Notes: generated by a model not told the origin, from the sequence alone. Positions 37,480 through 46,370 are shown, counted from the stretch's first letter. The stretch is 64,000 nt of DNA from Flavobacteriales bacterium (GCA_016702645.1 JADJDP010000002.1:62001-126000), one strand, 5' to 3'. Numbers and translations: made by a program.

Positions 37480-39261
37480 ATGCCCTTCAAAGTCCTTTCA
37501 GAAGAACGCCACGAGCGTCGGATGATCATCATCCTGTACGTGGGGACGTTGGCGTTGCTCGGGATACTGCTCTATGCAACGTACTCCAACATGCAGCGGT
37601 ACAACGATGCGGTCCGTTCCCTCCGCCGGTACAACTACGGAATGTTGGAACTCACCGAGCTCCTATCGAACCTGCAGGACCAAGAGACGGGCGCGAGAGG
37701 GTATTTGCTCACCAACGATACCTCCTTCCTGGCCCCGTACCACCTCGGTCGTGGCGACGATGAGGATCGGTTAAGAGCAGCTGACAGCCTCCTTGTCGGC
37801 CCGATATGGCATGCCCAATTGGAGGTGTTGCGCAACAAGTGCGATGATGTGGAGGAACAACTGAGGGCACTTGTGTCGGATACCGGTGCGCATGCGCAGA
37901 TGACCGAGACCAGCATCGCAGGGCTGCGCGCGCACAAGGTCGCCATGGATGAATTGCGTGAGGTGCACGGCAAGATCATGAACCAGCTGCGCATGGAACG
38001 GGAGTCGTTCCTCTCCACCGAGAGGAACAAGCTCGTGGACACACCGATCATGTTGATCCTGTATTCCGCGCTCGCCATAGCGGCCACGGCCCTGCTGTTC
38101 TGGCGTCTCTCACGCGCACTGCGCAATACGGAAAGGACGAAGTTGGAACTGGAGTCGAACCTGGCGCTGCTGGACAAGGAGGTCCAGCACCGCACTTCGG
38201 TGCAAGGCATGTTGCAAAAAGTGCTGGATACTTCCCCGAACGGGATCATGGCGTTCCGGTCCGTGAAGGATGGGAGCGGAGCCGTGGTCGATTTCGAATT
38301 TCTGGCGGCCAACAGGCAGGCCAGTGCGATCACAGAACGCAATGACCTGGTCGGGAAGCGTTTGCTGGCGCTGATGCCGGAGCATTTCACGGCCGATCTG
38401 TTCGATGCGTTCGTCCATGTGGTCGGCACGGGCATTCCCTTCCGGAAGGACCTCCACTTCAATGCGCACGGCGTGGATCTCTGGTTTTCCACCCATGCGG
38501 TCCGGTTCGAGGATGGCTTCATGGTCACCTTCGCTGACATCACCGATCAGAAGCACGCTCAGGAGGTGAATGCCGAAGCCGACCGGATCGAGCTTACCGG
38601 ACAGATCACCCGCACCGTTGCGCACGAGGTGCGTAATCCGCTCACCAACATCCACCTCGCGGTGGAACAATTGCATGACGAGGTTCAGGATCGTGACGAG
38701 CTCGTACTGACCTTTTTCCAGATCATCGATCGCAACCTGAAACGCATCGGCACATTGATCAACGAGATGCTCGAGTCGTCGAAGAAGCGAGAGTTGAACT
38801 TGGTGCCGTGCAAGCTGGAGGATATCGTGAACAACGCAATGAAGCATGTGGCCGACCGCCTCGCGCTCAAAGGGATCGAAGGGGAGGTGGGGGTGGCCAG
38901 CGAGCTGCCGGAAGCATTGGTGGATCGGGAACTCTTCAACCTCGCCATCGCCAACATCACGATCAACGCCGTGGAGGCCATGGAGCCGGGCAAGGGACAC
39001 CTGCGGTTGGGGGTCTACCGTCTTGGAGAGGAGGTGCTCATGGAGATCGCGGACAACGGCAAGGGCATACCACCCGAGAACCTGGGCCGTCTCTTTGAAC
39101 CGTTCTACTCGGGTCGACCCGGTGGTCTTGGTCTCGGGCTCACCACCACACGGAGCATTCTCAACAGTCACCGGATCAAGCTGGAAGTGCGCAGCAGCGT
39201 TGGCACAGGCACCACCTTCACCCTACGCATGCCGAGCGAGATCTTCGCTCCCAGCACCTAG
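37480..39261 (+). CDS. CHASE3-PAS sensor histidine kinase
   Basis: A 593-residue kinase. TM1 at residues 15-36, then a periplasmic CHASE3 domain (LLSNLQDQETGARGYLLTND at 61-80), TM2 at 189-210, a coiled linker, a PAS domain (about 245-355, ending TFADITDQKHA), HisKA with the phosphoacceptor His382 in VAHEVRNPLTNIHLAVEQL, and HATPase_c with N box NITINAVEA (492-500), G1 DNGKGI (525-530) and G2 GLGLGL (549-554). All catalytic motifs are intact. The ATG at 37480 gives a short cytoplasmic lead before TM1; a TACCTTAC motif lies 30 nt upstream. It is separated from the receiver and sigma-54 activator only by the barrel gene, so it is their likely input. Confidence 0.94.
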   Translation: MPFKVLSEERHERRMIIILYVGTLALLGILLYATYSNMQRYNDAVRSLRRYNYGMLELTELLSNLQDQETGARGYLLTNDTSFLAPYHLGRGDDEDRLRAADSLLVGPIWHAQLEVLRNKCDDVEEQLRALVSDTGAHAQMTETSIAGLRAHKVAMDELREVHGKIMNQLRMERESFLSTERNKLVDTPIMLILYSALAIAATALLFWRLSRALRNTERTKLELESNLALLDKEVQHRTSVQGMLQKVLDTSPNGIMAFRSVKDGSGAVVDFEFLAANRQASAITERNDLVGKRLLALMPEHFTADLFDAFVHVVGTGIPFRKDLHFNAHGVDLWFSTHAVRFEDGFMVTFADITDQKHAQEVNAEADRIELTGQITRTVAHEVRNPLTNIHLAVEQLHDEVQDRDELVLTFFQIIDRNLKRIGTLINEMLESSKKRELNLVPCKLEDIVNNAMKHVADRLALKGIEGEVGVASELPEALVDRELFNLAIANITINAVEAMEPGKGHLRLGVYRLGEEVLMEIADNGKGIPPENLGRLFEPFYSGRPGGLGLGLTTTRSILNSHRIKLEVRSSVGTGTTFTLRMPSEIFAPST

Positions 39262-39475
39262 CGCCCGCACACCCAAGCCCTCAGGAGTATTGGGGCGAAA
39301 TTTCCACACGACTGTGGATGCGGTTCCATTCAAGCGAACGGATCGCACGGCTGCTTGATCAGCTCTTTCCCTTTCCCAGCAAGGCTTTGGGAGGTTTTGA
39401 GGTTGCGCTGGCACTCGATCGGTCAAGGGCATCGTGTCGATGGCATCCATTCGTACGAAACCAACTACCGATCCC

Positions 39476-40372
39476 ATGAATACGCCCACATCCCCCCTGC
39501 GGTATGCAAAGCAAGCCCGACCACTGGTCCTCATGCTTGGTGCATCCATCGCTTTCGCTGCTTGCCAAAGTGGCCCTTCCGAGGCCGAACTCGCTGCGAA
39601 AGCGGAAACCGAACAATTGCGCAACGAACTGCAAAGCCGTGATTCCCTCATCGGGGAGATGGCCTTGTCCTTCGACGACATCGAGAAGAACATCCTGTTG
39701 ATGGACGAACGCGAGAAGCTCCTCGGGGAGAACGTTTCCGGGGACATGAACATCGATAAGCGAAAGAAGATCGTCCGTGATCTGCAGTTGATGAACGGCT
39801 TGATGCAGGAGAGCCGTGATCGCATCGCTGAACTGACCAAGCGTTTGGACAAGAGCAAGATCGAAGCGAGCGGCCTGCGCAAGAAGTTGAAGGAGCTTGA
39901 TACGATGCTCGCATCACGCGACTCTTCCATCGCGACAATGAAGGATGGCCTTCTGGCCAAGGACTTCCAGATCGAACAGGTGAACCAACAACTCACCGCC
40001 ATGGAACTGGAGGTGGCCAAGCGGGAAGCTTTCATAGAGCAGCAGACCAATGAAATGAACGCTGCATGGTACGTGGTGGGGACGAGCAAGGAACTCGAGG
40101 AACGTGGTGTTGTGACGAGTTCGGGTGGGTTCATCGGTATCGGAAAGACCGCCCAGATGAACGTCGACGTGACGAACAATGAGTTCCAACAGGTGGACGT
40201 GCGCCAGATGACACGAGTACCCCTTGGGGTGAAGAAGGCCCACTTGGTGAGCGAACATCCAAAGGACAGTTACCGGATCGTGGAGGAAGGGGACGAGCTC
40301 GCCTACCTCGAGATCAAGGACCCCAACGCGTTCTGGAAGCTGAGCCGATACATGGTGGTCGAGGTCAAGTGA
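39476..40372 (+). CDS. Coiled-coil lipoprotein of unknown function
   Basis: A 298-residue protein from the ATG at 39476. A lipoprotein signal (RPLVLMLGASIAFAACQSGP, lipid Cys about residue 29) is followed by about 160 residues of continuous coiled coil (AELAAKAETEQLRNELQSRD through LEVAKREAFIEQQTNE), then a compact C-terminal domain (AAWYVVGTSKELEERGVVTS, FWKLSRYMVVEVK). The C-terminal AWYVVGT...GG.IGIGKT pattern recurs in Bacteroidota envelope lipoproteins of unknown role. It is placed after the CHASE3 kinase on the same strand (about 210-nt gap) and ends at a strong terminator. Confidence 0.78.
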   Translation: MNTPTSPLRYAKQARPLVLMLGASIAFAACQSGPSEAELAAKAETEQLRNELQSRDSLIGEMALSFDDIEKNILLMDEREKLLGENVSGDMNIDKRKKIVRDLQLMNGLMQESRDRIAELTKRLDKSKIEASGLRKKLKELDTMLASRDSSIATMKDGLLAKDFQIEQVNQQLTAMELEVAKREAFIEQQTNEMNAAWYVVGTSKELEERGVVTSSGGFIGIGKTAQMNVDVTNNEFQQVDVRQMTRVPLGVKKAHLVSEHPKDSYRIVEEGDELAYLEIKDPNAFWKLSRYMVVEVK

Positions 40373-40394
40373 TCCGGCCCACCTTGGTGGGAGG

Positions 40395-40424
40395 CAGCGC
40401 CCGGAGGGATCCGGGCGCTGTTTT
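40395..40424 (+). terminator. Rho-independent terminator after the coiled-coil lipoprotein
   Basis: A 10-bp perfect stem (CAGCGCCCGG 40395-40404 with CCGGGCGCTG 40411-40420), 6-nt loop, followed by TTTTC. It lies 22 nt past the lipoprotein stop. Confidence 0.88.
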
Positions 40425-40459
40425 CATTGGATGGGATCGGGAGCGCAGGTCGCGGGGAA

Positions 40460-40963
40460 CTACCCGCGCGCTATGATCCGTGCTGGATTGCCCACCGCCA
40501 CGCAGTTGGCGGGAACATCCTTCAGGACCACCGCCCCCGCTCCGATCGCTACGTCATCGCCGATCGTGATAGGGCCGATGACGATGGCGTTGGCTCCTAC
40601 ATCCACGCGGTCACCGAAGCGCGGGGCCTTGCTGTACGTCCCGTCCTTCAGCCGCTTGTTGCCAATGGTCGTGCTGTTGCGCACGGTGCAGTTCGAGCCG
40701 AACACGGTGCCGTCGTTCACCACCAGCGCTTGCCCGTGATCCAGGCGGAAGCCCGGACCGATGCGCGTTTTCCACGGAAGCTCGATACCCAGTATCCACT
40801 CCACACCCACGCGGTAGCCGATGAAGTACCAGAAGAACAGAACGAGCGTGATCGGGCTTTGACGCAACAAGTGGGCTGTGCGGAAGGAGATCATCACGAG
40901 CCTGCCCTTGGGGTTGCCCGAGTTGGCTCTCCAGTCCTGGAGGATGTTCCACACGCTTGTCAT
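40460..40963 (-). CDS. Hexapeptide-repeat acyltransferase (serine acetyltransferase-like)
   Basis: A 167-residue protein. The N-terminus is hydrophobic (SPITLVLFFWYFIGYRVGVE), followed by left-handed beta-helix repeats: RIGPGFRLDHGQALVVNDGT, GSNCTVRNSTTIGNK, RVDVGANAIVIGPITIGDDV, AIGAGAVVLKDVPANCVAVG, ending NPARIIARG. This matches CysE/colanic-acid-type acetyltransferases; the conserved His is in LDHGQ. Its start overlaps the end of the glycosyltransferase gene by 4 nt (ATGA), so it probably O-acetylates a sugar or lipid intermediate in exopolysaccharide synthesis and is not the cysteine-biosynthesis enzyme. Confidence 0.88.
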   Translation of the reverse strand: MTSVWNILQDWRANSGNPKGRLVMISFRTAHLLRQSPITLVLFFWYFIGYRVGVEWILGIELPWKTRIGPGFRLDHGQALVVNDGTVFGSNCTVRNSTTIGNKRLKDGTYSKAPRFGDRVDVGANAIVIGPITIGDDVAIGAGAVVLKDVPANCVAVGNPARIIARG

Positions 40964-41736
40964 CGATCGCGCTTGCCGAGCAAAGGTGATACGTACTGGT
41001 TGAACTGGAGTTTGAGGTATTGCGGAACGTACAATAGGGTGCGTGTCACCTGCCCGATGAACGTTCCGAACGCACCCAAGCCGAGGTCGTGGCTCACGCG
41101 CCTACCCTCGCTCAATACACGCTTCAATGGAATGGTCATGCTTGCGCCCCCTGCAGTGAAGTTGGCCAGCGGCTCCGGCAGGTAGAGGAACTGTTCCTTC
41201 GAGCGCAACCACGCCGCAAGGGTCCATTTGTGGTCGCCGCTCACGCGCAAGGTGGCATCGAAAGGCCGACCTTGATAGTAGCTCCGCCGCACGAAGAAGC
41301 TGGGGTGGTTCAGCACCATCTCCCAGTACTTCAGGAGGAAGCCATTTCGTTTCGCCCGCTTCAACTTCTTGTGTCCGTTCGGGTAGTGGATCCAGATATC
41401 GCCGTGAACGATGTTGATGTCCGGCTGCCGGCCTGCGGCCTTCACCACCCGCGCCACCGTATCCGGTTCGTACCAATCATCGGCATTGATCAGCGCCACC
41501 CATTCGCCGCTGCACAGTGCGACCCCCTTGTTCATGGCATCGTAGATACCCCGGTCGCGCTCGCTCACCCACAGGTCCAAGCGTTCCTCGTGCTTCCGCA
41601 GGAGTTCCACTGTTCCATCCTTGCTTCCGCCATCCACGATGATGTACTCGATGTTCGGGTAGCTCTGCGTGAAAACGCTCTGCATGGTGCGCTCCAGCGT
41701 GGCGGCCCCGTTGAAAACCACGGTCACGATGCTCAC
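40960..41736 (-). CDS. Glycosyltransferase family 2
   Basis: A 258-residue GT-A enzyme: N-terminal MSIVTVVFNGAATLERTMQS, IEYIIVDGGSKDGTVELL, then SERDRGIYDAMNKGVALCSG, ALINADDWYEPDTV (the DxD-type metal site) and SGDHKWTLAAWLRSKEQFLY. This is the WcaA/WcaE-like family 2 group that builds exopolysaccharide repeat units. It is coupled to the acetyltransferase gene downstream (ATGA overlap). No other polysaccharide genes are nearby, so the two form an isolated pair. Confidence 0.93.
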   Translation of the reverse strand: MSIVTVVFNGAATLERTMQSVFTQSYPNIEYIIVDGGSKDGTVELLRKHEERLDLWVSERDRGIYDAMNKGVALCSGEWVALINADDWYEPDTVARVVKAAGRQPDINIVHGDIWIHYPNGHKKLKRAKRNGFLLKYWEMVLNHPSFFVRRSYYQGRPFDATLRVSGDHKWTLAAWLRSKEQFLYLPEPLANFTAGGASMTIPLKRVLSEGRRVSHDLGLGAFGTFIGQVTRTLLYVPQYLKLQFNQYVSPLLGKRDR

Positions 41737-41897
41737 CAGCGGTTGGTCCGGCGAGCTTGACCGTTGCTGCCCTCTCTCCCTGCGGCCCCCCTTTCAGCGT
41801 ATTGGACATCGTGGGCAAAGCTCCTGTAGACGGGCCCTCCTCGGATGCCCCGAACCATGAACCGATGAACGGATCTTTCAACGATCGGCCGGGCCTG

Positions 41898-41906
41898 TAA
41901 CTTTCG
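41898..41906 (+). promoter_or_regulatory. Putative -7 element (TAACTTTCG) of the second ECF sigma operon
   Basis: TAACTTTCG resembles TAnnTTTG and lies 43 nt before the sigma factor ATG. Confidence 0.4.
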
Positions 41907-41949
41907 GTCTTGCAGCCCGTCCCATGAACGGAAAACGGTTCCCTCACCG

Positions 41950-42435
41950 ATGACCCTGGCTGAATACAACCACGCAGTGGACTTGCATGCGGATGGCCTC
42001 TACCGCTTCGCGGTGAAGCACCTGCGGGATGAGGACCAGGCCAAGGACGTGGTGCAGGAAACCTTCGCCCGGCTTTGGGTGAAAGTGACCGAAGTGGAGG
42101 CGGCAAAGGCGAAGAGCTACCTCTTCACCACGGCACACCATGCCATGGTGGACGAGGTGCGGAAAGGAAAGCGAAGCACGCGGATGGAAGATCACCACGA
42201 GGACCTCCAGTACACGAGCCAAAGCCAGCCCGACTTGAAGGAGGTGCTGGACGCGGCGCTGGCGACCTTGCCTGCCGTTCAGCGCAGTGTGGTGCTCCTG
42301 CGTGATCTGGAAGGATACAACTACGAGGAGATCGCAGAGCTCACGGGGCTCAACCTTCCGCAGGTGAAAGTGTACATCTACCGCGGCCGCACCGCATTGA
42401 AGGACTACATCGGCCAGTTGGACCTGGTGGTATGA
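41950..42435 (+). CDS. ECF-type RNA polymerase sigma factor
   Basis: A 161-residue sigma-70 protein. Region 2: YNHAVDLHADGLYRFAVKHL, DEDQAKDVVQETFARLWVKV and KAKSYLFTTAHHAMVDEVRK. Region 4: TLPAVQRSVVLLRDLEGYNY, EEIAELTGLNLPQVKVYIYR, GRTALKDYI. The stop codon overlaps the start of the next gene by 4 nt, which is the anti-sigma position. This is a different ECF subgroup from the sigma factor at 3654-4217: it is shorter and uses another region-4 sequence. It probably controls its own operon in response to an envelope signal sensed by the partner protein. Confidence 0.94.
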   Translation: MTLAEYNHAVDLHADGLYRFAVKHLRDEDQAKDVVQETFARLWVKVTEVEAAKAKSYLFTTAHHAMVDEVRKGKRSTRMEDHHEDLQYTSQSQPDLKEVLDAALATLPAVQRSVVLLRDLEGYNYEEIAELTGLNLPQVKVYIYRGRTALKDYIGQLDLVV

Positions 42436-43776
42436 AGCAACGCATCGACCATAGCAACTACGAGGCATGGCTGCTGGATCGGCTGGAGGGCGACCTCTCG
42501 CCGGAACAGGAGCGCGAACTCACCGCTTTCCTCGCACTTCATCCGGAATTGGACCCCGGTGAGGGGGAGCTGCCCACCGTGGTCGATCAAGAAGCGAGGT
42601 TGGGTGTTTTGGACAAGGAGGCGTTGAAACGTCGTCTTCCCCCCGTCGCAACGGTGGACCCGCTGAACGTGGAGGACCATCTGATCGCCCGACTGGAGAA
42701 CGACCTCTCGCAGGAGCAGATGGAAGCCCTGCGCATGTTCCTGTTCCATCACCCCGAGCACCGGCGCACGGAGGACCTCTACGCCCTCACCAAGCTCGTG
42801 CCCGAAGCCATGGCTTTTGCACAGAAGCAGGAATTGACCCGCACCCTTCCGCCGCAGGGCCGGCCCACGCGCTTCACGCTGGACGACTTCCTCGTGGCTC
42901 GGTTGGAAGGGGAGTTGACGCCATCGCAGGACATGGCATTGACCGCCCATCTCGCCACGGATGCCGCAGCGCAGCGTTCGTGGAAATTGATGCAAGCCGC
43001 GCGTGTGGAGGCATCGGTGATCGCGTTCCCGTACAAACAGGAATTGAAGAAGGGAGGCCGTGTCATCGCGATCACTTCCGCGAGCTGGCCCGTGCGCTTG
43101 GCTGCCGCCGCTTCCATCGCATTGTTGCTCGGCATGTCCTGGTGGTGGTGGACCCGACCGACTTCACCCGGTGAGCAGGTTGCTGAAACCGGGAAAGAGA
43201 TCGTGCCCGCGCAAGGTTCCATGCAACAGAATGGCGAGAAGGACAGCCTCGTACCGAAACCAGTGCCCGTTGAGGCCGGGTCTCCGGAGGACCGGTTGCC
43301 TATTGCGGTGCAAGAGCAGGAGCCGAGGAACGAGCAACCCGACCAAAAGCAGCAGCAACCTTCCATGGCGCCGCCGTTGCGTGACGAACCGCTGCCCATT
43401 GCCGAACAGCGAAACCTTGTTCCACCCCAGCCACTAGCACCCGTTCCGCAGAACGTACCCGTCCCCGAGGTACCGGTTCATCAGGGAGGAGGCGCTTGCC
43501 GCGAACGTTTCGTCACCGGGTCGCCCTGCACAACAACCCGAGGTGAACACGCTCGGGGAAGCTCTTGCCGCCACCTTGCGGGAACGGGTGCTGGACCAGC
43601 CTGTTCGAGATGTGCGTCCGCTGGATGGTAATGATGCCGTTGCTGCCGTCGACAGAGGCCTCAAAGCCGTCGGTGGTGAGCGCGCCGGATTGTCCGTAGC
43701 ACGCGATGATGCAGGCCGCAATCGCGGCTTCAGTCTGCGTTTGGGCCGCAACCTAGCGATCAGCGCCAGCCGCTGA
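42432..43776 (+). CDS. Anti-sigma-like membrane protein with three 70-residue repeats, one frameshift
   Basis: It starts inside the sigma factor stop (ATGA). The cytoplasmic part has three tandem repeats starting at residues 9, 79 and 149, each opening with a W/H/F-L-x-x-R-L-E pattern (EAWLLDRLEGDLSPEQERE, EDHLIARLENDLSQEQMEA, DDFLVARLEGELTPSQDMA) and closing near K-x-x-L-x-R. Next is one membrane helix (WPVRLAAAASIALLLGMSWW, about 219-238) and a long Pro/Glu/Gln-rich periplasmic region. The first frame ends at 43631 in atypical Cys/Arg-rich sequence, while a natural continuation (NTLGEALAATLRERVLDQPV) to 43776 is in the next frame, with a switch near 43485. Restored length is about 447 residues. 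The repeats probably bind the sigma factor; no zinc His-x3-Cys-x2-Cys motif is present. Confidence 0.72.
42456..43085 (+). repeat. Three tandem 210-bp (70-residue) coding repeats in the anti-sigma-like gene
   Basis: Repeat units begin at codons 9, 79 and 149, an exact 70-residue spacing. Conservation is clear in the first 33 residues of each (L-x-R-L-E-x-[DE]-L-[ST]-x-x-Q pattern) and weaker in the second half (F/L-x-K-x-x-L-K/T-R-x-L). At DNA level the copies are divergent, so the duplication is old. Confidence 0.7.
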
Positions 43777-43953
43777 GCGGTCCCCGAACCCTCCCTATCG
43801 CCGCCTTCCTCCCACTGTTTTGGGTACAGCGCTCCACCGCACTTTCTCCGCTCATCACCACGGCGATACCGTTCATCACGAGGGCTCGTTCCCACTGTAA
43901 CTGCGGGGCTCAGGTATCCGTCCCATGTCCAGAAACCAACAACACCAACGACC

Positions 43954-44328
43954 ATGAAAACCCGATTCACCCGCCTTACGCTTCTCTTCGCCAGCGTCCT
44001 CACCTTCGGCTATGCCCGTGCGGCTGAACCCGTTCGTCTCAACGAGCCTTCCGCCAAGCGCACCAACATCGAACGCACCTTGGACCGCGCCCTCAATCGT
44101 GAACTGAGCTTTCCCTTGCTCGCCAAGGGTGACATGACCGGCAAAGTGCACGTGAGCTTCGTCATCGACAAGGAAGGGAAGATCGAAGTGATCACCTGCA
44201 ACAGCGATAACGAACAACTGAAGGCCTACGTGCTCCGCAAGCTCGCCCGCATCGATGTAGGTGAGAACCCCGACGGCATCTGGAAGACCACCCACATGGT
44301 CGTCGATTTCCACCCTGAGAAGAGCTGA
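43954..44328 (+). CDS. Small periplasmic protein with TonB C-terminal-like fold
   Basis: A 124-residue protein. Signal peptide (LTLLFASVLTFGYARAAEP), a short helical segment (RTNIERTLDRALNRELSFPL), then a region resembling a TonB C-terminal domain: GKVHVSFVIDKEGKIEVITC, KAYVLRKLARIDVGENPDGI. The pattern of two strands with D-x-x-G-x-I after VSFVI is typical of TonB_C domains in Bacteroidota proteins that are not themselves membrane-anchored TonB. Its role is unknown; it may interact with outer-membrane receptors or the anti-sigma system upstream. A strong terminator follows. Confidence 0.72.
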   Translation: MKTRFTRLTLLFASVLTFGYARAAEPVRLNEPSAKRTNIERTLDRALNRELSFPLLAKGDMTGKVHVSFVIDKEGKIEVITCNSDNEQLKAYVLRKLARIDVGENPDGIWKTTHMVVDFHPEKS

Positions 44329-44364
44329 ACCGCTCTGCCCCAAGGCACCACCTCACAGCAGAAG

Positions 44365-44387
44365 AGCCCCGGAACACGGGGCTTTTT
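44365..44387 (+). terminator. Rho-independent terminator after the TonB-C-like gene
   Basis: A 7-bp stem (AGCCCCG 44365-44371, CGGGGCT 44377-44383), 5-nt loop, followed by TTTT and more T-rich sequence. It starts 37 nt past the stop codon. Confidence 0.9.
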
Positions 44388-44446
44388 GCTTTTCTGCCTG
44401 GTGCTGTAACTCCATGCATCGTGGATCGTCCTACGTGCAAGAACCC

Positions 44447-45442
44447 ATGACCATGAGATCGCTCTTCACCCTTTGCCTGTTCGCCCCACTGTTCCTCCAG
44501 GCCCAAACGGATACAACGGCCCAACCGGGGTTGCCCATGCTGAACCTCGGTATCAATTCGCACCAAGGAGCCTATGCGGAGGTGGTCACTTCGGACACCA
44601 CCACGAACAAGAGCAGCTTCACCATCGACACCAAGTACAAGCGGATCACCATCTCCACGGCGCCCAAGCCTTGGGCCAATGCGGGCGACAGTATCGCGGA
44701 GGTGTTGCACGATCGCAAACAAGAGCGCCGCAACCGATTCACCTATTGGAGCGGGCTGGATGCGGGCGTTAACACCTTGCTCGGCAGCAACGGTAGCCCG
44801 GACCTGGATGAAAAGGAGGGCTTCATGGAAGTGGATAACGGCCGCTCACGGTTCTTCTCCATCAACTTCATGGAACAGAAGATCGAGTTCGGAAGCCACC
44901 ATGTGGGCTTGCTCACCGGCTTGGGCTGGGAATTCACCAACTACCAACTGAAGAACAACATCCTCTTGCAGTACGATGCGGATTCCGTGTACGGCGTCCC
45001 GGTGGAAGATCCCGACTTCAGCAAGAACAAGTTGCGCCAGATGGGCTTTCGTATGCCGCTTTTGCTGGAGTTCAACACAAAGCGAGCACCCTTGCCCACC
45101 GAAGCCGACCTCCTGGCCATGCGCACGGATACCACGGGGGCGATCCGCAAGAAATTCGCGCATGATCGTCGCGGCAATTTCCACATCGCGTTCGGTGTGG
45201 TGGGTAGCTGGTACTTCGATACCATGTACAAGCAGAAGTACAAGCTCGACGGCGAGCGCGAAAAGGACCGCGACAAAGGCGACTATCTCCTGCTGCCCTA
45301 CCGCGCGGCAGCTACGGTGCGCATCGGGTACGGCGGGTTCAACCTCTTTGCCGAGTACGCGCTCACTTCGCTCTTCAAGGACGGGAAAGGACCGGAGCTC
45401 ACACCTTTCAATGTGGGCCTCACCATCGTCGGGTTCAACTAG
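44447..45442 (+). CDS. Outer-membrane beta-barrel protein
   Basis: About 331 residues from the ATG at 44447 (ATG 44453 is equally possible), with a signal peptide (MRSLFTLCLFAPLFLQAQ). After a linker the sequence alternates as a barrel: FTYWSGLDAGVNTLLG, FFSINFMEQKIEFGSHHVGL, LTGLGWEFTNYQLKNNILLQ, FGFRMPLLLEFNTKR-type strand, FHIAFGVVGSWYFDTMYKQK, YGGFNLFAEYALTSLFKDG and the closing strand FNVGLTIVGFN. This is the general Bacteroidota PorT/OMP_b-brl class. Function unknown. It stands alone after a terminator. Confidence 0.8.
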   Translation: MTMRSLFTLCLFAPLFLQAQTDTTAQPGLPMLNLGINSHQGAYAEVVTSDTTTNKSSFTIDTKYKRITISTAPKPWANAGDSIAEVLHDRKQERRNRFTYWSGLDAGVNTLLGSNGSPDLDEKEGFMEVDNGRSRFFSINFMEQKIEFGSHHVGLLTGLGWEFTNYQLKNNILLQYDADSVYGVPVEDPDFSKNKLRQMGFRMPLLLEFNTKRAPLPTEADLLAMRTDTTGAIRKKFAHDRRGNFHIAFGVVGSWYFDTMYKQKYKLDGEREKDRDKGDYLLLPYRAAATVRIGYGGFNLFAEYALTSLFKDGKGPELTPFNVGLTIVGFN

Positions 45443-45578
45443 CGCCTGATCCCCTCCGCGGTTCGGGGAGGGTCGTTCGCAACGAGGGGTTGGACCTTGG
45501 GCCGCGAGGGCATCCGTCATCAGGCGGAACGCACCTCGCGGCTTCGTTTTATGAGCACACTTGTCCGCTATGAGCGGC

Positions 45579-45587
45579 TACTTTAGC
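45579..45587 (+). promoter_or_regulatory. Putative promoter (TACTTTAGC) of yebC
   Basis: TACTTTAGC matches TAnnTTTG at all but one position and lies 27 nt before the yebC ATG. A TTG at 45561-45563 is 15 nt upstream of it, a little close for the usual -33/-7 spacing. Confidence 0.45.
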
Positions 45588-45614
45588 GGCCCTTTCCACG
45601 GAAACACAACACCC

Positions 45615-46370
45615 ATGGGTCGCATATTCGAGAAACGCAAGCACAAGATCTTCGCTCGCAATGCCAAGTTGAGCAAGCTCTTCACCCGCATCGGCAAGGA
45701 GATAGCCATGGCGGTTAAGGCCGGTGGGCCGAACCCCGATGCCAATACACGCCTGCGCATGGCGATACAGAACGCCCGGGGCATGAACATGCCCAAGGAC
45801 AATGTGGACCGCGCGATCAAGAAGGCGGCCGGTGGTGAAGGCGTGGATTTCGCGGAGATCACCTATGAGGGTTACGCCCCCGGCGGGGTGGCCATTTTCG
45901 TTGATGCGGCCACGAACAACCCAACACGAACGGTAGCCAACGTGCGAAGCTTCTTTTCCAAGTGCAATGGAACCTTGGGTACTTCCGGCTCCCTCTCCCA
46001 TGTGTTCGAACGCAAGGCCGAGTTCGTGATCGAAGCGGCTGCGCTGAAGGGCCGCGATATCGATGAGTTCGAGATGGAGTGCATCGATGCGGGCGCCGAG
46101 GACGTCATCCGTGATGACGAGGGCCTCGTCATCCTCACTCCTTACAATGCGTTCGGGAGCATGCAGCAGAAGTTGGAACAGCTTGGTGTGGAATCGAAGA
46201 GCGCCGAGCTGAAGCGGTTCCCATTGTCATTGCATCCTGCTGATATCACCATTGCACGCAATGTGATGAAGTTGGTGGATATGCTCGATGAGGACGAGGA
46301 CGTGAACGCGGTCTACCACAACATGGACCTCAGCGAAGAGGTGGAAGCCGAGTTGGAAAAGGGTTCGTGA
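45615..46370 (+). CDS. YebC/PmpR family translation/transcription regulator
   Basis: A 251-residue protein. It starts MGRIFEKRKHKIFARNAKLS at the ATG at 45615 and contains the family core RLRMAIQNARGMNMPKDNVD, RAIKKAAGG, ITYEGYAPGGVAIFVDAATN and NNPTRTVANVRSFFSKCNG, with the acidic domain at the end (DEDEDVNAVYHNMDL). YebC proteins were named as transcriptional regulators; recent work shows they help ribosomes through proline stretches. The short N-terminus (GRIFEKRK, not GHSKWANI) is the variant common in Bacteroidota. Convergent with the NIT-domain kinase. Confidence 0.95.
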   Translation: MGRIFEKRKHKIFARNAKLSKLFTRIGKEIAMAVKAGGPNPDANTRLRMAIQNARGMNMPKDNVDRAIKKAAGGEGVDFAEITYEGYAPGGVAIFVDAATNNPTRTVANVRSFFSKCNGTLGTSGSLSHVFERKAEFVIEAAALKGRDIDEFEMECIDAGAEDVIRDDEGLVILTPYNAFGSMQQKLEQLGVESKSAELKRFPLSLHPADITIARNVMKLVDMLDEDEDVNAVYHNMDLSEEVEAELEKGS

